A stretch of 58,705 nucleotides of DNA from Pseudomonas sp. GM78 (GCF_000282475.1 NZ_AKJF01000070.1:1-58705), one strand, 5' to 3'; counted from the first letter of the stretch, positions 1 through 8,347 are shown. The notes: generated by a model from the letters alone, not told the origin. Translations and numbers: made by a program.

Positions 1-2
1 TG

Positions 3-122
3 GGGTTTATGGAGCGCTTACGTTCTGACGGGCGCGCCGGGCTGTTGGATCCGGCGTTCAAGCAGAAGGTTGTGATCACACCTAAGCTTTTGGATCAGGA
101 AGGCGTGTTGATTGGGTGGTGA
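3..122 (+). CDS. 3' end of an unrecognised gene (partial)
   Basis: An open frame enters from the left edge and stops at TGA 120-122, giving 39 residues that end in LDQEGVLIGW. It is the only one of the three plus frames open across this stretch. The peptide looks like a real soluble C-terminus, with mixed charged and hydrophobic residues, but I do not recognise the family. It converges on the minus-strand glycan operon, and an imperfect hairpin lies between them. A surface-polysaccharide role would fit the neighbourhood but is only a guess. Confidence 0.55.
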   Translation, partial: GFMERLRSDGRAGLLDPAFKQKVVITPKLLDQEGVLIGW

Positions 123-140
123 GTTGGATCGGGAGCAACA

Positions 141-184
141 GGATAAAAAATGCTGGCACCCACCTATGGTGGGGCCGGCACGAG
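141..184 (-). terminator. Probable terminator of the glycan operon
   Basis: Read on the minus strand, an imperfect GC-rich hairpin (TGCCGGC near 182 pairing with GCCAGCA near 155, with mismatches) is followed directly by TTTTTTA. It lies about 40 bases past the stop of the gtrA-like gene, the last gene of the operon. Confidence 0.5.
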
Positions 185-224
185 TGACTACTGGTCCGAT
201 ATCCGATATTTGCGATCGACTTTT

Positions 225-632
225 TTATTTCTCCCGGAAGGAGAGGTGCCTGTGACCGAGGTAGCTGGTAAAGACCGGGACAACCACGCCTACCGCATGC
301 GAAATCTCTTTGGCGAGGAGCGTGATGTTCAGTGCCGGCAGTAAGTAATAGGCCATGCCTAAACTGATGAAGTAGGTCTGCAATACCGCGACCACATTAA
401 CCAGCACAAAAAACAGAATCGAATGTTTCAGCGGCTGAGTGCTCTCTTTGAAGACGAACGCCTTGGCCAACAAAAACGCTGTTACCATGCCTGTTATATA
501 GGCAAGTATCACCGCCGTGGAAAAATTCGTCCACTGGTTGTAAAGGATGCGCGAAAAGAAGTTGACAGCAGCCGCGGTCCCCCCGGTAACAAGAAATATT
601 ATAAATTGCTTGTTCATGAACATTTTGGTCAA
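225..632 (-). CDS. GtrA-family membrane protein, possible polyprenyl-P-sugar translocase
   Basis: A 135-residue protein with four predicted membrane helices and the GtrA fold pattern, beginning near FLVTGGTAAAVNFFSR. GtrA-family proteins help move or present polyprenyl-phosphate-linked sugars across the inner membrane. Mycobacterial Rv3789 belongs to this family and is tied to decaprenyl-phosphoryl-arabinose. The start is probably TTG at 632: AAGGA lies nine bases upstream, and the codon overlaps the TGA of the preceding flavoprotein gene (TTGA). ATG at 623 or 617 is the alternative. Last gene of the operon; inferred to act after polyprenyl-P-pentose synthesis. Confidence 0.8.
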   Translation of the reverse strand: MTKMFMNKQFIIFLVTGGTAAAVNFFSRILYNQWTNFSTAVILAYITGMVTAFLLAKAFVFKESTQPLKHSILFFVLVNVVAVLQTYFISLGMAYYLLPALNITLLAKEISHAVGVVVPVFTSYLGHRHLSFREK

Positions 633-1915
633 GAAACTGCATCCTTCGCCAATTTTCGTCCAAAATCGATACTTTCAGAAATTCCGCGGTCTTCGGGGTA
701 GTAATAAGATGTATCGGCTACCCATAGGCCTTTCACGGGTAGCTTGGCGTCCGGAATGGTGTCCAAGTATTCCGGGCCACAGATCGGCTGGGCATGGCGA
801 TAACGGCTCGCTCGAACATCCAGGAAGTCATCATCGCTAAGCGAAGGGTTGATTTTCTTGAGGTACTGCTTGACCTTGTTGATGAAAATCTCATCAGATT
901 CCTGAAATTTGGGGTGTTCACCCGGCATGTAGAAGGGCACATAAACGATATGCTCGTTCAGCGGGCGAAGATTTGAATACTCCACTAGGCCCGGGATATC
1001 CATTTCAGGGTCATTGGTGTTGAGCCAGAAATTTTCAGTGACGGCTTTTTTCAATTTCGCGATCACACAAACCACGGCGATGTTTTTGGTGTTCTCGAAT
1101 TTCCTGAGGATGTCCGCAGGCAGATCCGGCATGATACTTGGGATGTAGGGCAGTGGAATGGTGCTGATAACCTTGTCAAAGCTCTCCAGTTCGCCATTGC
1201 TCACGACGCCCTTGACATGACCCGATTCAATGACGACCTTTGAGATTCTGCTTGAGAGTCTAATTTCGCCACCGGCTTGTTTGATGGCTTCTGACATCGC
1301 ATCGAGCAAAGTCGTGGAGCCACCATGCAGATACCCCAGTTTCTCTTTGAAGAGGCTGTAACGGGAGCGTCCGATACGGCGAATCCGGCTCCAGATCCAC
1401 GCGGCGGACAGGTTGTCTTTGAAGTCGTAGAATTTGAAGTCGAACAGTCGGCGCCATAGCACCTCATAGGCCTCTGCACCCACCCAGCGCTTGATCCACC
1501 CAATTGCTTCCAGGTTGTCCAGAGGCTTCCAATCATTGCGCTTGGTGCACAGAAAGGCGTGTAGCCCGTACCGAAACTTGGCAAGTAGGCTAAGCCCGCG
1601 GAATTTCAACAATGCAGTGGGATTGCCCCAGGATTGCAATTCATTCTGATACCAATAGCCCATCTTGGTTTCGACCCAACGCATCTTGTTTTCGATGCCA
1701 AGCTCTTGCAGCATTTGCAGGAACGCGTGGTCCGAGATGCAATGGAAATGATAGTAGCGCTCAATGGTCAAACCAGAGAAATCGAAACCCGCGGTCATGC
1801 CGCCGACACGATCATCCGCTTCAAAAATGACCGGGTGCTTACCTTCTTTGGTCAACTGATAGGCAACCGCCAAACCCATTGGGCCCGCCCCCAGTACTGC
1901 AACGCGCTCTCCCAT
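629..1915 (-). CDS. FAD-dependent oxidoreductase, UDP-galactopyranose mutase/amine oxidase-like
   Basis: A 428-residue flavoprotein. The N-terminus has the dinucleotide-binding loop GAGPMG at residues 9-14, an acidic residue ending strand 2 (FEADDRVGGM), and the Rossmann layout of protoporphyrinogen oxidase/UGM-like enzymes. No signal peptide is seen. It starts at ATG 1915, two bases after the epimerase stop, and overlaps gtrA, so it is translationally coupled on both sides. It is not a recognised component of the mycobacterial DPA route, so its substrate is unknown. A sugar-ring or polyprenyl-sugar modification is possible. Confidence 0.75.
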   Translation of the reverse strand: MGERVAVLGAGPMGLAVAYQLTKEGKHPVIFEADDRVGGMTAGFDFSGLTIERYYHFHCISDHAFLQMLQELGIENKMRWVETKMGYWYQNELQSWGNPTALLKFRGLSLLAKFRYGLHAFLCTKRNDWKPLDNLEAIGWIKRWVGAEAYEVLWRRLFDFKFYDFKDNLSAAWIWSRIRRIGRSRYSLFKEKLGYLHGGSTTLLDAMSEAIKQAGGEIRLSSRISKVVIESGHVKGVVSNGELESFDKVISTIPLPYIPSIMPDLPADILRKFENTKNIAVVCVIAKLKKAVTENFWLNTNDPEMDIPGLVEYSNLRPLNEHIVYVPFYMPGEHPKFQESDEIFINKVKQYLKKINPSLSDDDFLDVRASRYRHAQPICGPEYLDTIPDAKLPVKGLWVADTSYYYPEDRGISESIDFGRKLAKDAVS

Positions 1916-1917
1916 GA

Positions 1918-2865
1918 TTAAAACTCCAGAATATATTTGCTGTACGTAGGGTCGTTGAATGTTTCGTTCAGCGCGTTTGAAAACGAAGTGCAGGGCACGT
2001 TGAAGATGGACGGCCAGTCAATCACTTCGAACTCATCCTTGGCGCTCAGCGCTTGAAGTTGCTGAGTGGTGAACGGAGGATTTTTGTCAAACAGCGACCA
2101 GGTCCAGATCAGGGAGTAGAAAAGGCCGTAAGGGATTCTCAGAATGATCGTGTTCGCGTGGATGGTTCTTTTGATTTCGCGAATGATATCGATGTAATCC
2201 ACCTTCTCGTGCCCGGAGATGTTGTAGATCTTGTTCTCAATGTCATTTTCTATACAGCTGATAATGACGTTGCAAAAATCGCCGACATAGAGCGGTTGAC
2301 GCATGTACTTGCCATTCCCTGGGATCGGGAATACAGGTACTTTTTTCATAAAGCGTGACAGCCATCCTAAGTGCTTTCTGTCGAACCAGCCGAACATCAG
2401 TGTCGGGCGCAGGATCGGGCATTTTACATCGCTTGCCAGAACCATCTGCTCTTGTGCGATTTTTGAGCGTGTATAAAAGTCATCTGCGACAGATTCGACA
2501 ACTGACGAGCTGATATGAACGGTTTTGGTAATGTTGTATTGCTTGATCAGACTTAAGATGTTGTGCGTCGAATCAACATTGTTTTCAATGAATTCCTGGT
2601 AGTCCAAGCCGCCAATTTGTGCCTGCAGCATGACAACGACATCAGCATTCTCGAAATGACGGGCCCATTCACCCGGCTTCGCCAGATTGGCGAAGTGTGC
2701 CTCTATGCCGGGGTATGCCTGGCGCAGCACTTCAAGGTTTTTTTGGTGTTTGTCGATGACGACAATATTAGTGTAACCCCTGTCTTTCAGGCGAGCGACC
2801 AAGTTTTGACCCACCAGGCCGGCGCCGCCCGGTAGTACAATTTTCGATGACTTGTTCATTTTCAT
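1918..2865 (-). CDS. NAD-dependent epimerase/dehydratase (extended SDR)
   Basis: A 315-residue extended short-chain dehydrogenase. The N-terminal NAD loop GGAGLVGQNL is at about residues 13-22, followed by the acidic end of strand 2 (VVIDKHQ) and SSSVVES before the active-site helix. The usual YxxxK appears shifted or degenerate: FYTRSKIAQE contains Tyr-Thr-Arg-Ser-Lys, which fits YxxxK. Sugar-nucleotide epimerases and dehydratases are the nearest functional class. ATG 2865 overlaps the preceding stop as ATGA. The substrate cannot be read from sequence; context suggests a sugar used in the same glycan. Confidence 0.75.
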   Translation of the reverse strand: MKMNKSSKIVLPGGAGLVGQNLVARLKDRGYTNIVVIDKHQKNLEVLRQAYPGIEAHFANLAKPGEWARHFENADVVVMLQAQIGGLDYQEFIENNVDSTHNILSLIKQYNITKTVHISSSVVESVADDFYTRSKIAQEQMVLASDVKCPILRPTLMFGWFDRKHLGWLSRFMKKVPVFPIPGNGKYMRQPLYVGDFCNVIISCIENDIENKIYNISGHEKVDYIDIIREIKRTIHANTIILRIPYGLFYSLIWTWSLFDKNPPFTTQQLQALSAKDEFEVIDWPSIFNVPCTSFSNALNETFNDPTYSKYILEF

Positions 2866-4832
2866 TCAGCTCCTACTTGCACACCGTACAGCGCCACACC
2901 CAGTTTTCTTGGGTCATCTGATAACCCTACCTCCCGGGGTGATACCGGTTTTTCTACATTGATGCTCAATTGAATCGTCTTGTACGCCCCATCTTTCACG
3001 TTAAAAGATATCTTTTGACGGGCGGTACTATTGTTGAATGTTTGAGTAGCCACAACTTGGTTGTCGTGATGGATCTCAACGTGTTGGCTGATTTTGGAAT
3101 TGGGAACAAAGGCCCCTAAGTCTAGTGTGATTAGGCCTTTAAACCCTTCTGGCACCGGTATGCTGAGGGTGGCGATCTTGCTCATGGACCAGACGAAGTC
3201 TTGCTCAACTGCTGACCAGCCAGTGTCAAGAATATAGCGATTGAAAAGTTCCTGGTTTCCGTTAACGGTTATGAGGCCCTTGCCTGCAAAGTTAGGTGGC
3301 GTCATTTCGATAAAGAGCAAGCCTGGCGTACGGATGGCGACCTTTTCTACGCGCTGTGTCTCTGGGGAATTGCTCGTTACAAAGAGTCGCATGTTGTCTC
3401 TGACTTCGGCAGGTGTGCACATGGCTTCGTGAGTGAATAAAATATGCCAGTTCTTACTGATGCAGAAAAGTGATTTATTATTCCGGCGAGCATAGTTTTC
3501 TATGCCAACAACAGTCGACCATAGATAGTCCCAGTCATTTCCACTGTCGAGATCGAATACCATGCGCTTTGGATAGTTGAATTCTACGAGTGCATTATAG
3601 GACTCTATAATGTAGTCGTTTGTAGAGCTTGGCGGTTTGCTGATGTTATGGAGGGTCAGGGCGATACAAATGACAATCGCGACGATTGACGCGCTCTGCT
3701 TCTTGCTTTCTGGCACCAGTCCGCGGCAGACAAAGCACAGAATGGCCAGCGTCATGGCGGGTACTGAGTAGTAAAAGAAGCCGATGTAGGCGTGATCGAG
3801 CATGTCCACACCGTATTTTGCATAAAACAAAACGGCGCATGTTGCGGCTATGAAGGCTAGGCTGAGGGCTCTGATCCAATGGCTCTTGGCGTTGGATAGT
3901 TTTGTGTTGGCGAAGATCAGCGCTGATGCGCCTATCACGGCGGGCAGGATGCCGCCCCAGTAGACCGAGGTGAAACTGATGGCTTCACGAAGTGTATTCG
4001 GAGCACGCCCACCGCTGAAGGCGGCGTACGCCGCGATAGGACCAGGGAAGTGGATGAAGGTTTCTATCGCAAGAGGGACGAAAAAGAGTGCCAGGGTCAC
4101 GATGCTGAGCAGAATGGGTCTGATGTTGTTCTGCACGAAGTCCTTGCTAGTGATGACCTTGGCGCGATCGCTTCTATAAAAGGCGATTCGGTTGAAGGCC
4201 AGTAGCAGAATGAGTGTGATGCCCAGGATGGCTACGAAGGAAACGTGACCGTTGACGAGAAAGCCGGAAGATAATGCCAGAGACTGTAGGGCATCTGTTC
4301 GTCCGTTAAACAGCGTCGAAATCGATATGACCATGACCGCGAAAGGCAGCATGTACAGGTGTGGGAACCACATGCCGGTCAGAAAGTTGGAGTCGCAAAA
4401 CGTGATTACAGCGAGGAACAGGGCGGTAATCACTGCTGCATCACTCAGTTTTCCGGTGAGCTTTGTCAACAGTTTCAGGAGGAGGGTGATCCAGAAGGCG
4501 GAATACAGTGCGACTGCCAGCAATTGTCCGGAAATTGGCGAAGGCACGACTTTCAGGGTGTCGAAAAATACAAACTCACCAAATGCCAATACATACAGGA
4601 TGGCGGGGCCGGGATGGTTAAAGCCTACCCGTGAGTAGTTGCCAACAAACAGCGCGAACTCTTTGGCTTTTAGGATTAATAGGCTATTGGCCGCCAAGTC
4701 GCTGGTTTCAATGGTATGCGTGCTGATAATCGGCCAATTCGAAACGGCTAGTACGACGGCAAGAACTGAAAAAAACAGAACGAACCAACCATTACTGACT
4801 TTCTTTTCAGTAGAGGAGAGTGTGGTGCTCAA
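2862..4832 (-). CDS. Large polytopic membrane protein, candidate GT-C glycosyltransferase
   Basis: A 656-residue protein with about eleven hydrophobic segments in residues 15-400 and a hydrophilic C-terminal region of about 240 residues ending in a beta-rich stretch. The first external loop has an acidic residue (Asp45 in IETSDLAANS) and an NHPGP motif at 72-76. This layout resembles polyprenyl-P-sugar-dependent GT-C enzymes, which carry an acidic residue in loop 1 and a C-terminal carbohydrate-binding domain. The start is TTG 4832 (no ATG is available), with GAGG about eight bases upstream. Its place between DprE2 and the epimerase suggests it uses the polyprenyl-P-pentose made by the operon. 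Function is inferred, not recognised. Confidence 0.6.
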   Translation of the reverse strand: MSTTLSSTEKKVSNGWFVLFFSVLAVVLAVSNWPIISTHTIETSDLAANSLLILKAKEFALFVGNYSRVGFNHPGPAILYVLAFGEFVFFDTLKVVPSPISGQLLAVALYSAFWITLLLKLLTKLTGKLSDAAVITALFLAVITFCDSNFLTGMWFPHLYMLPFAVMVISISTLFNGRTDALQSLALSSGFLVNGHVSFVAILGITLILLLAFNRIAFYRSDRAKVITSKDFVQNNIRPILLSIVTLALFFVPLAIETFIHFPGPIAAYAAFSGGRAPNTLREAISFTSVYWGGILPAVIGASALIFANTKLSNAKSHWIRALSLAFIAATCAVLFYAKYGVDMLDHAYIGFFYYSVPAMTLAILCFVCRGLVPESKKQSASIVAIVICIALTLHNISKPPSSTNDYIIESYNALVEFNYPKRMVFDLDSGNDWDYLWSTVVGIENYARRNNKSLFCISKNWHILFTHEAMCTPAEVRDNMRLFVTSNSPETQRVEKVAIRTPGLLFIEMTPPNFAGKGLITVNGNQELFNRYILDTGWSAVEQDFVWSMSKIATLSIPVPEGFKGLITLDLGAFVPNSKISQHVEIHHDNQVVATQTFNNSTARQKISFNVKDGAYKTIQLSINVEKPVSPREVGLSDDPRKLGVALYGVQVGAE

Positions 4833-4872
4833 GGTCAGGGCCTCAAATTCAAAGGTGAAAGTATAATTTTTA

Positions 4873-5613
4873 TTAAAGGCTCAAACGCTTGAATACAAAA
4901 TCAGGCACGCATTTAATAATCATCATGATTAATCGCCAGAAAGAAGGGGCGTAAACCACGGCTTTGCGATGATCAATACCGCGAAGGATGATTTCTGCGA
5001 CGGTTTCCGGTTTGGCGACCAGTGCACCTGGCAATGGCAGACCTTGGGTCATTGGGGTGTCAACAAAGCCCGGCTTCACATCCATGACGTGTACACCCAC
5101 TTTGAACATGCGAACCCGCAGGCCTTGGCAGAAGGTGGAAACAGCTGACTTTGCTGTTCCATATAGATAGTTGGATTGGCGCCCGCGATCGCCGGCCACG
5201 GAGGAGATAACGGCGATTATGCCGCATCGCTGCTTTTCGAAGTGGTTGCTGAAGTGAGTCAGCAGCGAAATCACAGACGTTCCATTTGCGGAGAACTCTG
5301 CAAGTGCTTTTTCCACTTGGCTTTCACAAGCTTTCTGATCTGGCAACGTGCCATGAGCGATCAAGAGCACGTCGATTTGATTCAGCGTATTGACAGCTTC
5401 TTGAAGCAAAGCGGCATGAAGGCTGTAATCGGTTACATCCTGGGTGCGATAGTGAACCGTTTTCGCACCACGCCCCAACAGGTCAGATCCTGTTTGATGC
5501 AACTTTTCCTCATTGCGCCCGACCAGAAAAAACTCCGCCCCCTGTTTTGCCCAGAGGCGTGCACACGCAGCGGCAATGGCGGACGTGGCGCCAACGATTA
5601 CAATACGTTTCAT
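4873..5613 (-). CDS. DprE2-like SDR: polyprenylphospho-2-ketopentose reductase
   Basis: A 246-residue classical short-chain dehydrogenase. The cofactor loop GATSAIAAACA is at 8-18, Asn-Ala-Gly is replaced by AHG at 86-88, and the catalytic set is Ser138, Tyr151 and Lys155 (YGTAK). DprE2 reduces the 2-keto intermediate made by DprE1, completing conversion of polyprenyl-phosphoryl-ribose to -arabinose. The pairing with a DprE1-like gene is direct: ATG 5613 overlaps its stop as ATGA. Length matches mycobacterial DprE2 (about 254 residues). General SDR chemistry is certain; the specific substrate is inferred from the neighbour. Confidence 0.8.
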   Translation of the reverse strand: MKRIVIVGATSAIAAACARLWAKQGAEFFLVGRNEEKLHQTGSDLLGRGAKTVHYRTQDVTDYSLHAALLQEAVNTLNQIDVLLIAHGTLPDQKACESQVEKALAEFSANGTSVISLLTHFSNHFEKQRCGIIAVISSVAGDRGRQSNYLYGTAKSAVSTFCQGLRVRMFKVGVHVMDVKPGFVDTPMTQGLPLPGALVAKPETVAEIILRGIDHRKAVVYAPSFWRLIMMIIKCVPDFVFKRLSL

Positions 5614-6923
5614 TGAGTTACTCGTTTCCAGAAGAGGGAATTTAAATGCGGCGCGCGTAGGGCTTCCAGTTGTTCCCAGTTCGGGAAGAACGCCTGGAAG
5701 TCTGAGGCCGTCATATGAGCGTCTTTGGCGGGATAGAGCCGTCCCCCAGCTTCTCGAACGATGTGATCGAGTTTTGGGAACACGTGGTCGACGACTGACT
5801 TTTTCTGCGCGAAGTCCAGCGCCAAGGAAATACCAGGCATCGGGAAGGACAGTAGCCCAGGTGAGATGATGTCGCCGCAGCGCTTCAATACAGCCAAAAA
5901 CGAACCTTCACCTGATTGTGAAATGCACTTGAGTATTTCATGCATCGCCGAGGAGGCGACCACCTCGGGGATAACGCACTGGTATTGCTGAAAGCCATTG
6001 CGCCCATAGATCCGGTTCCAGTTGGTCAGGGTGTCCAACGGGTAGAAAAAGGGTTCGTAATTGGAGCGGCCGAGGGCCAATGTCTTGGGGTGTTTATGCC
6101 AGTACAGGGTGTTGAATGCATGCAGTGAAAGATTGTTGATCAGCGAGAACGGTGCAGTGAGGGGGACATTGGTCTTTTTGGCCGTGCCCAGGGTTTTATC
6201 GCCGTATTCGGCGTGGTCGCCGACAAAAAAAACACCCCTTCCAATCTGATCGCCTTTGGCCACGCAGTCTATCCAGGCAACGCTGTACTCATGTTGCCTG
6301 TCGAGTTCGTTTGACAGGAGGAAAAAATCATTTAAGCAGTTGAATCGAATCGTTTTGGTGTTGATTTGTGCAGACTGGATCGGTGTGAGCTGGAATTCAA
6401 CCCAAGTGATAATGCCGGTAAGGCCTAGGCCTCCGATGGTCGCGTTGTACAGTATTTCGTTTTCGGTAGGTGAGCAGGTGATTTGTTCTTCAGCGCTGCG
6501 CAGCAATCCAAACCTAAGCGTATGGCACCCAAAGGTACCTTTAACATGATGGTTCTTGCCATGGACGTCATTGGCAATTGCACCTCCAACTGTCACGAAC
6601 TGAGTGCCTGGCGTGACCGATAGGAACCAGCCTTGAGGGACGATAATCTGCAGAATTTCGTTCAAGGTAATGCCAGATTCAACCGTCAGCCTCCCTGTCT
6701 CGGGGTCAAAGTGGATGACCCGATCCATACCGCGCATGCAAATGACATGTCCGCTAGCAGCCAGGCAGCTGTCGCCATAACTACGCCCACTGCCATAGGC
6801 TAATGTCGTTTCGTGTTGGGCAATGACGTCGTTGCTGACACGGCCAATGTCGGCTCGCCAGTGAGGCGAATGTCCGGACTGGGGAGCATTTGGGACGCGC
6901 CCCCACGATTTGATATTGTTCAT
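5610..6923 (-). CDS. DprE1-like FAD oxidase (polyprenylphospho-ribose 2'-oxidase)
   Basis: A 437-residue VAO/FAD-binding-4 flavoprotein. FAD-domain motifs GSGRSYGD (44-51), GGAIANDVHGKNHH (113-126) and a C-terminal AKD with Lys400 match Mycobacterium DprE1 as I recall it (GLGRSYGD, GGAIACDIHGKNHH, Lys418). It would oxidise the 2'-hydroxyl of polyprenyl-phosphoryl-ribose for DprE2 to reduce. The benzothiazinone-reactive cysteine of mycobacterial DprE1 (Cys387 in GWNICVDF) aligns with Ala368 here (GISLALDF). The start ATG 6923 overlaps the upstream stop by one base (TGATG). Confidence 0.85.
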   Translation of the reverse strand: MNNIKSWGRVPNAPQSGHSPHWRADIGRVSNDVIAQHETTLAYGSGRSYGDSCLAASGHVICMRGMDRVIHFDPETGRLTVESGITLNEILQIIVPQGWFLSVTPGTQFVTVGGAIANDVHGKNHHVKGTFGCHTLRFGLLRSAEEQITCSPTENEILYNATIGGLGLTGIITWVEFQLTPIQSAQINTKTIRFNCLNDFFLLSNELDRQHEYSVAWIDCVAKGDQIGRGVFFVGDHAEYGDKTLGTAKKTNVPLTAPFSLINNLSLHAFNTLYWHKHPKTLALGRSNYEPFFYPLDTLTNWNRIYGRNGFQQYQCVIPEVVASSAMHEILKCISQSGEGSFLAVLKRCGDIISPGLLSFPMPGISLALDFAQKKSVVDHVFPKLDHIVREAGGRLYPAKDAHMTASDFQAFFPNWEQLEALRAPHLNSLFWKRVTQ

Positions 6924-8347
6924 CAGGCGGCAATCCAGAACACAAGGCAGAACAATGCTCCAACAACAAGACTGGTTCTATCTTTTATCGCAAAGACGAC
7001 TGGGTCATCGTGCATTTGTCCGCGGTGCGTCAATACCCAGACTCTCGTTATCCAGAACAGCAGCAGAGGGCACGCCATCCAAATGATTTGGGGGTGTTTA
7101 TAGAGTTCGACTGTGACGTTGTCGTGAATGTACAGCGCGAGCACCATAATGGACAGGTAGCCCGCCGCAGCCCCGAGCGATGAGATCATTTCAAGGTCGT
7201 CAGGGTAATAACCACGCCCTCGGGTTTTTTCTTTGTGACCTTTTTTATGTGCCTCGCGAAGTTCAGCGTAGCGCTTGACCATTGCAAGGCTGAGAAACAT
7301 GAACATGGAGAATGCGAGCATCCAGAACGTAAGGGTAAGTGCTAGGGCTGTGGCGCCGGCAATTATTCGAATAGTGTAGAGAAGTGCTAGTGCAATGACG
7401 TCTACTGCCATTATCCGTTTGAGGGAAAGTGAGTAGGCGAGTGTCAAGATATAGTAGGCGAACAGGGCGCCAACGAATTCCAGTGGCATCAGGAATAGGG
7501 CGCCACCGAACGCCAGGATCAGTAGGGTCGGAAACACCATGATCCCGGATTTCAAGCTTAAGCGACCCGCGGCAAAGGGGCGATTTTTCTTGGTCTTGTG
7601 ATGCCTGTCGTCGGCAAGGTCAAGTAGATCGTTGAGCAGGTAGACGCTGGATGCGCAGATGCCAAATAATACGAATGCGATGACTGCCTTAAAAAGTAGC
7701 GAAAAATCACCTATTTTATGGGCGGCCAGCAAAGGAACGAAAATAAGCAGATTTTTCATCCACTGGTGCAGTCGCAAGGCTTTGAGCCAGTCTTTCAGCG
7801 GGGCGCGCGGAGTGCTGATCGTGAGGGCTGTTTTTTGCAGTTTGTTCGCGCGTTTTTCAACGCCATATTCAGGTTCGACGATATAGGCGTGACGTGCCGA
7901 TTCCCAGACGATCAGGTCATCGCTGGAGTTCCCCAGGTAGTCATAGCCTTCTTCCCCGTAAAGTTGTACGAGCAGGTCACGCTTTTTATGGGCGCTCAGG
8001 TTGGTCTTGTCGTCGCTCGCCAATACCCCATGAAAGAGGTCGAGATGATCGGCTATTTTTTGCGCGAGACTGTGATGGGTTGCGGTAGCAAGTATGATTT
8101 GGCGCCCGGCCAGCTTTTCGGCTTTCAACAAATCCAGCACAGCGGCGTTATAGGGAAGCAGTGCCATGTCGATTTGGGTTGCCTGCGCCAGCTTTTCCTT
8201 AAGGACGCATTTGCCTTGCATCATCCACAAAAACGGGTTAAGGCAGCTCAGGGGCCGGGCTCGGACAAACGCCATGCCGGTTTCAAGCAACATGTCCGAT
8301 GAGAGTAAAGTTCCGTCAAGATCTACGACGAGCGGAGGGGTATTCAA
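6923..8347 (-). CDS. HAD phosphatase-UbiA prenyltransferase fusion (polyprenyl-P phosphoribosyltransferase)
   Basis: A 474-residue two-domain protein. Residues 1-180 are a HAD hydrolase: DLDGT with Asp9/Asp11, ATAT at 87-90, and GNSSDD at 139-144. Residues 190-474 are a UbiA-family membrane prenyltransferase with about eight helices, NDLLDLADD at 239-247 and a second aspartate motif KRIMAVD (Asp316). UbiA-type Rv3806c transfers phosphoribose from PRPP to decaprenyl phosphate; the attached HAD domain could remove the 5-phosphate, the next step. The start is TTG 8347 with AGGGA upstream; no ATG is available before the DLDGT motif. First gene of the operon. Confidence 0.8.
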   Translation of the reverse strand: MNTPPLVVDLDGTLLSSDMLLETGMAFVRARPLSCLNPFLWMMQGKCVLKEKLAQATQIDMALLPYNAAVLDLLKAEKLAGRQIILATATHHSLAQKIADHLDLFHGVLASDDKTNLSAHKKRDLLVQLYGEEGYDYLGNSSDDLIVWESARHAYIVEPEYGVEKRANKLQKTALTISTPRAPLKDWLKALRLHQWMKNLLIFVPLLAAHKIGDFSLLFKAVIAFVLFGICASSVYLLNDLLDLADDRHHKTKKNRPFAAGRLSLKSGIMVFPTLLILAFGGALFLMPLEFVGALFAYYILTLAYSLSLKRIMAVDVIALALLYTIRIIAGATALALTLTFWMLAFSMFMFLSLAMVKRYAELREAHKKGHKEKTRGRGYYPDDLEMISSLGAAAGYLSIMVLALYIHDNVTVELYKHPQIIWMACPLLLFWITRVWVLTHRGQMHDDPVVFAIKDRTSLVVGALFCLVFWIAA

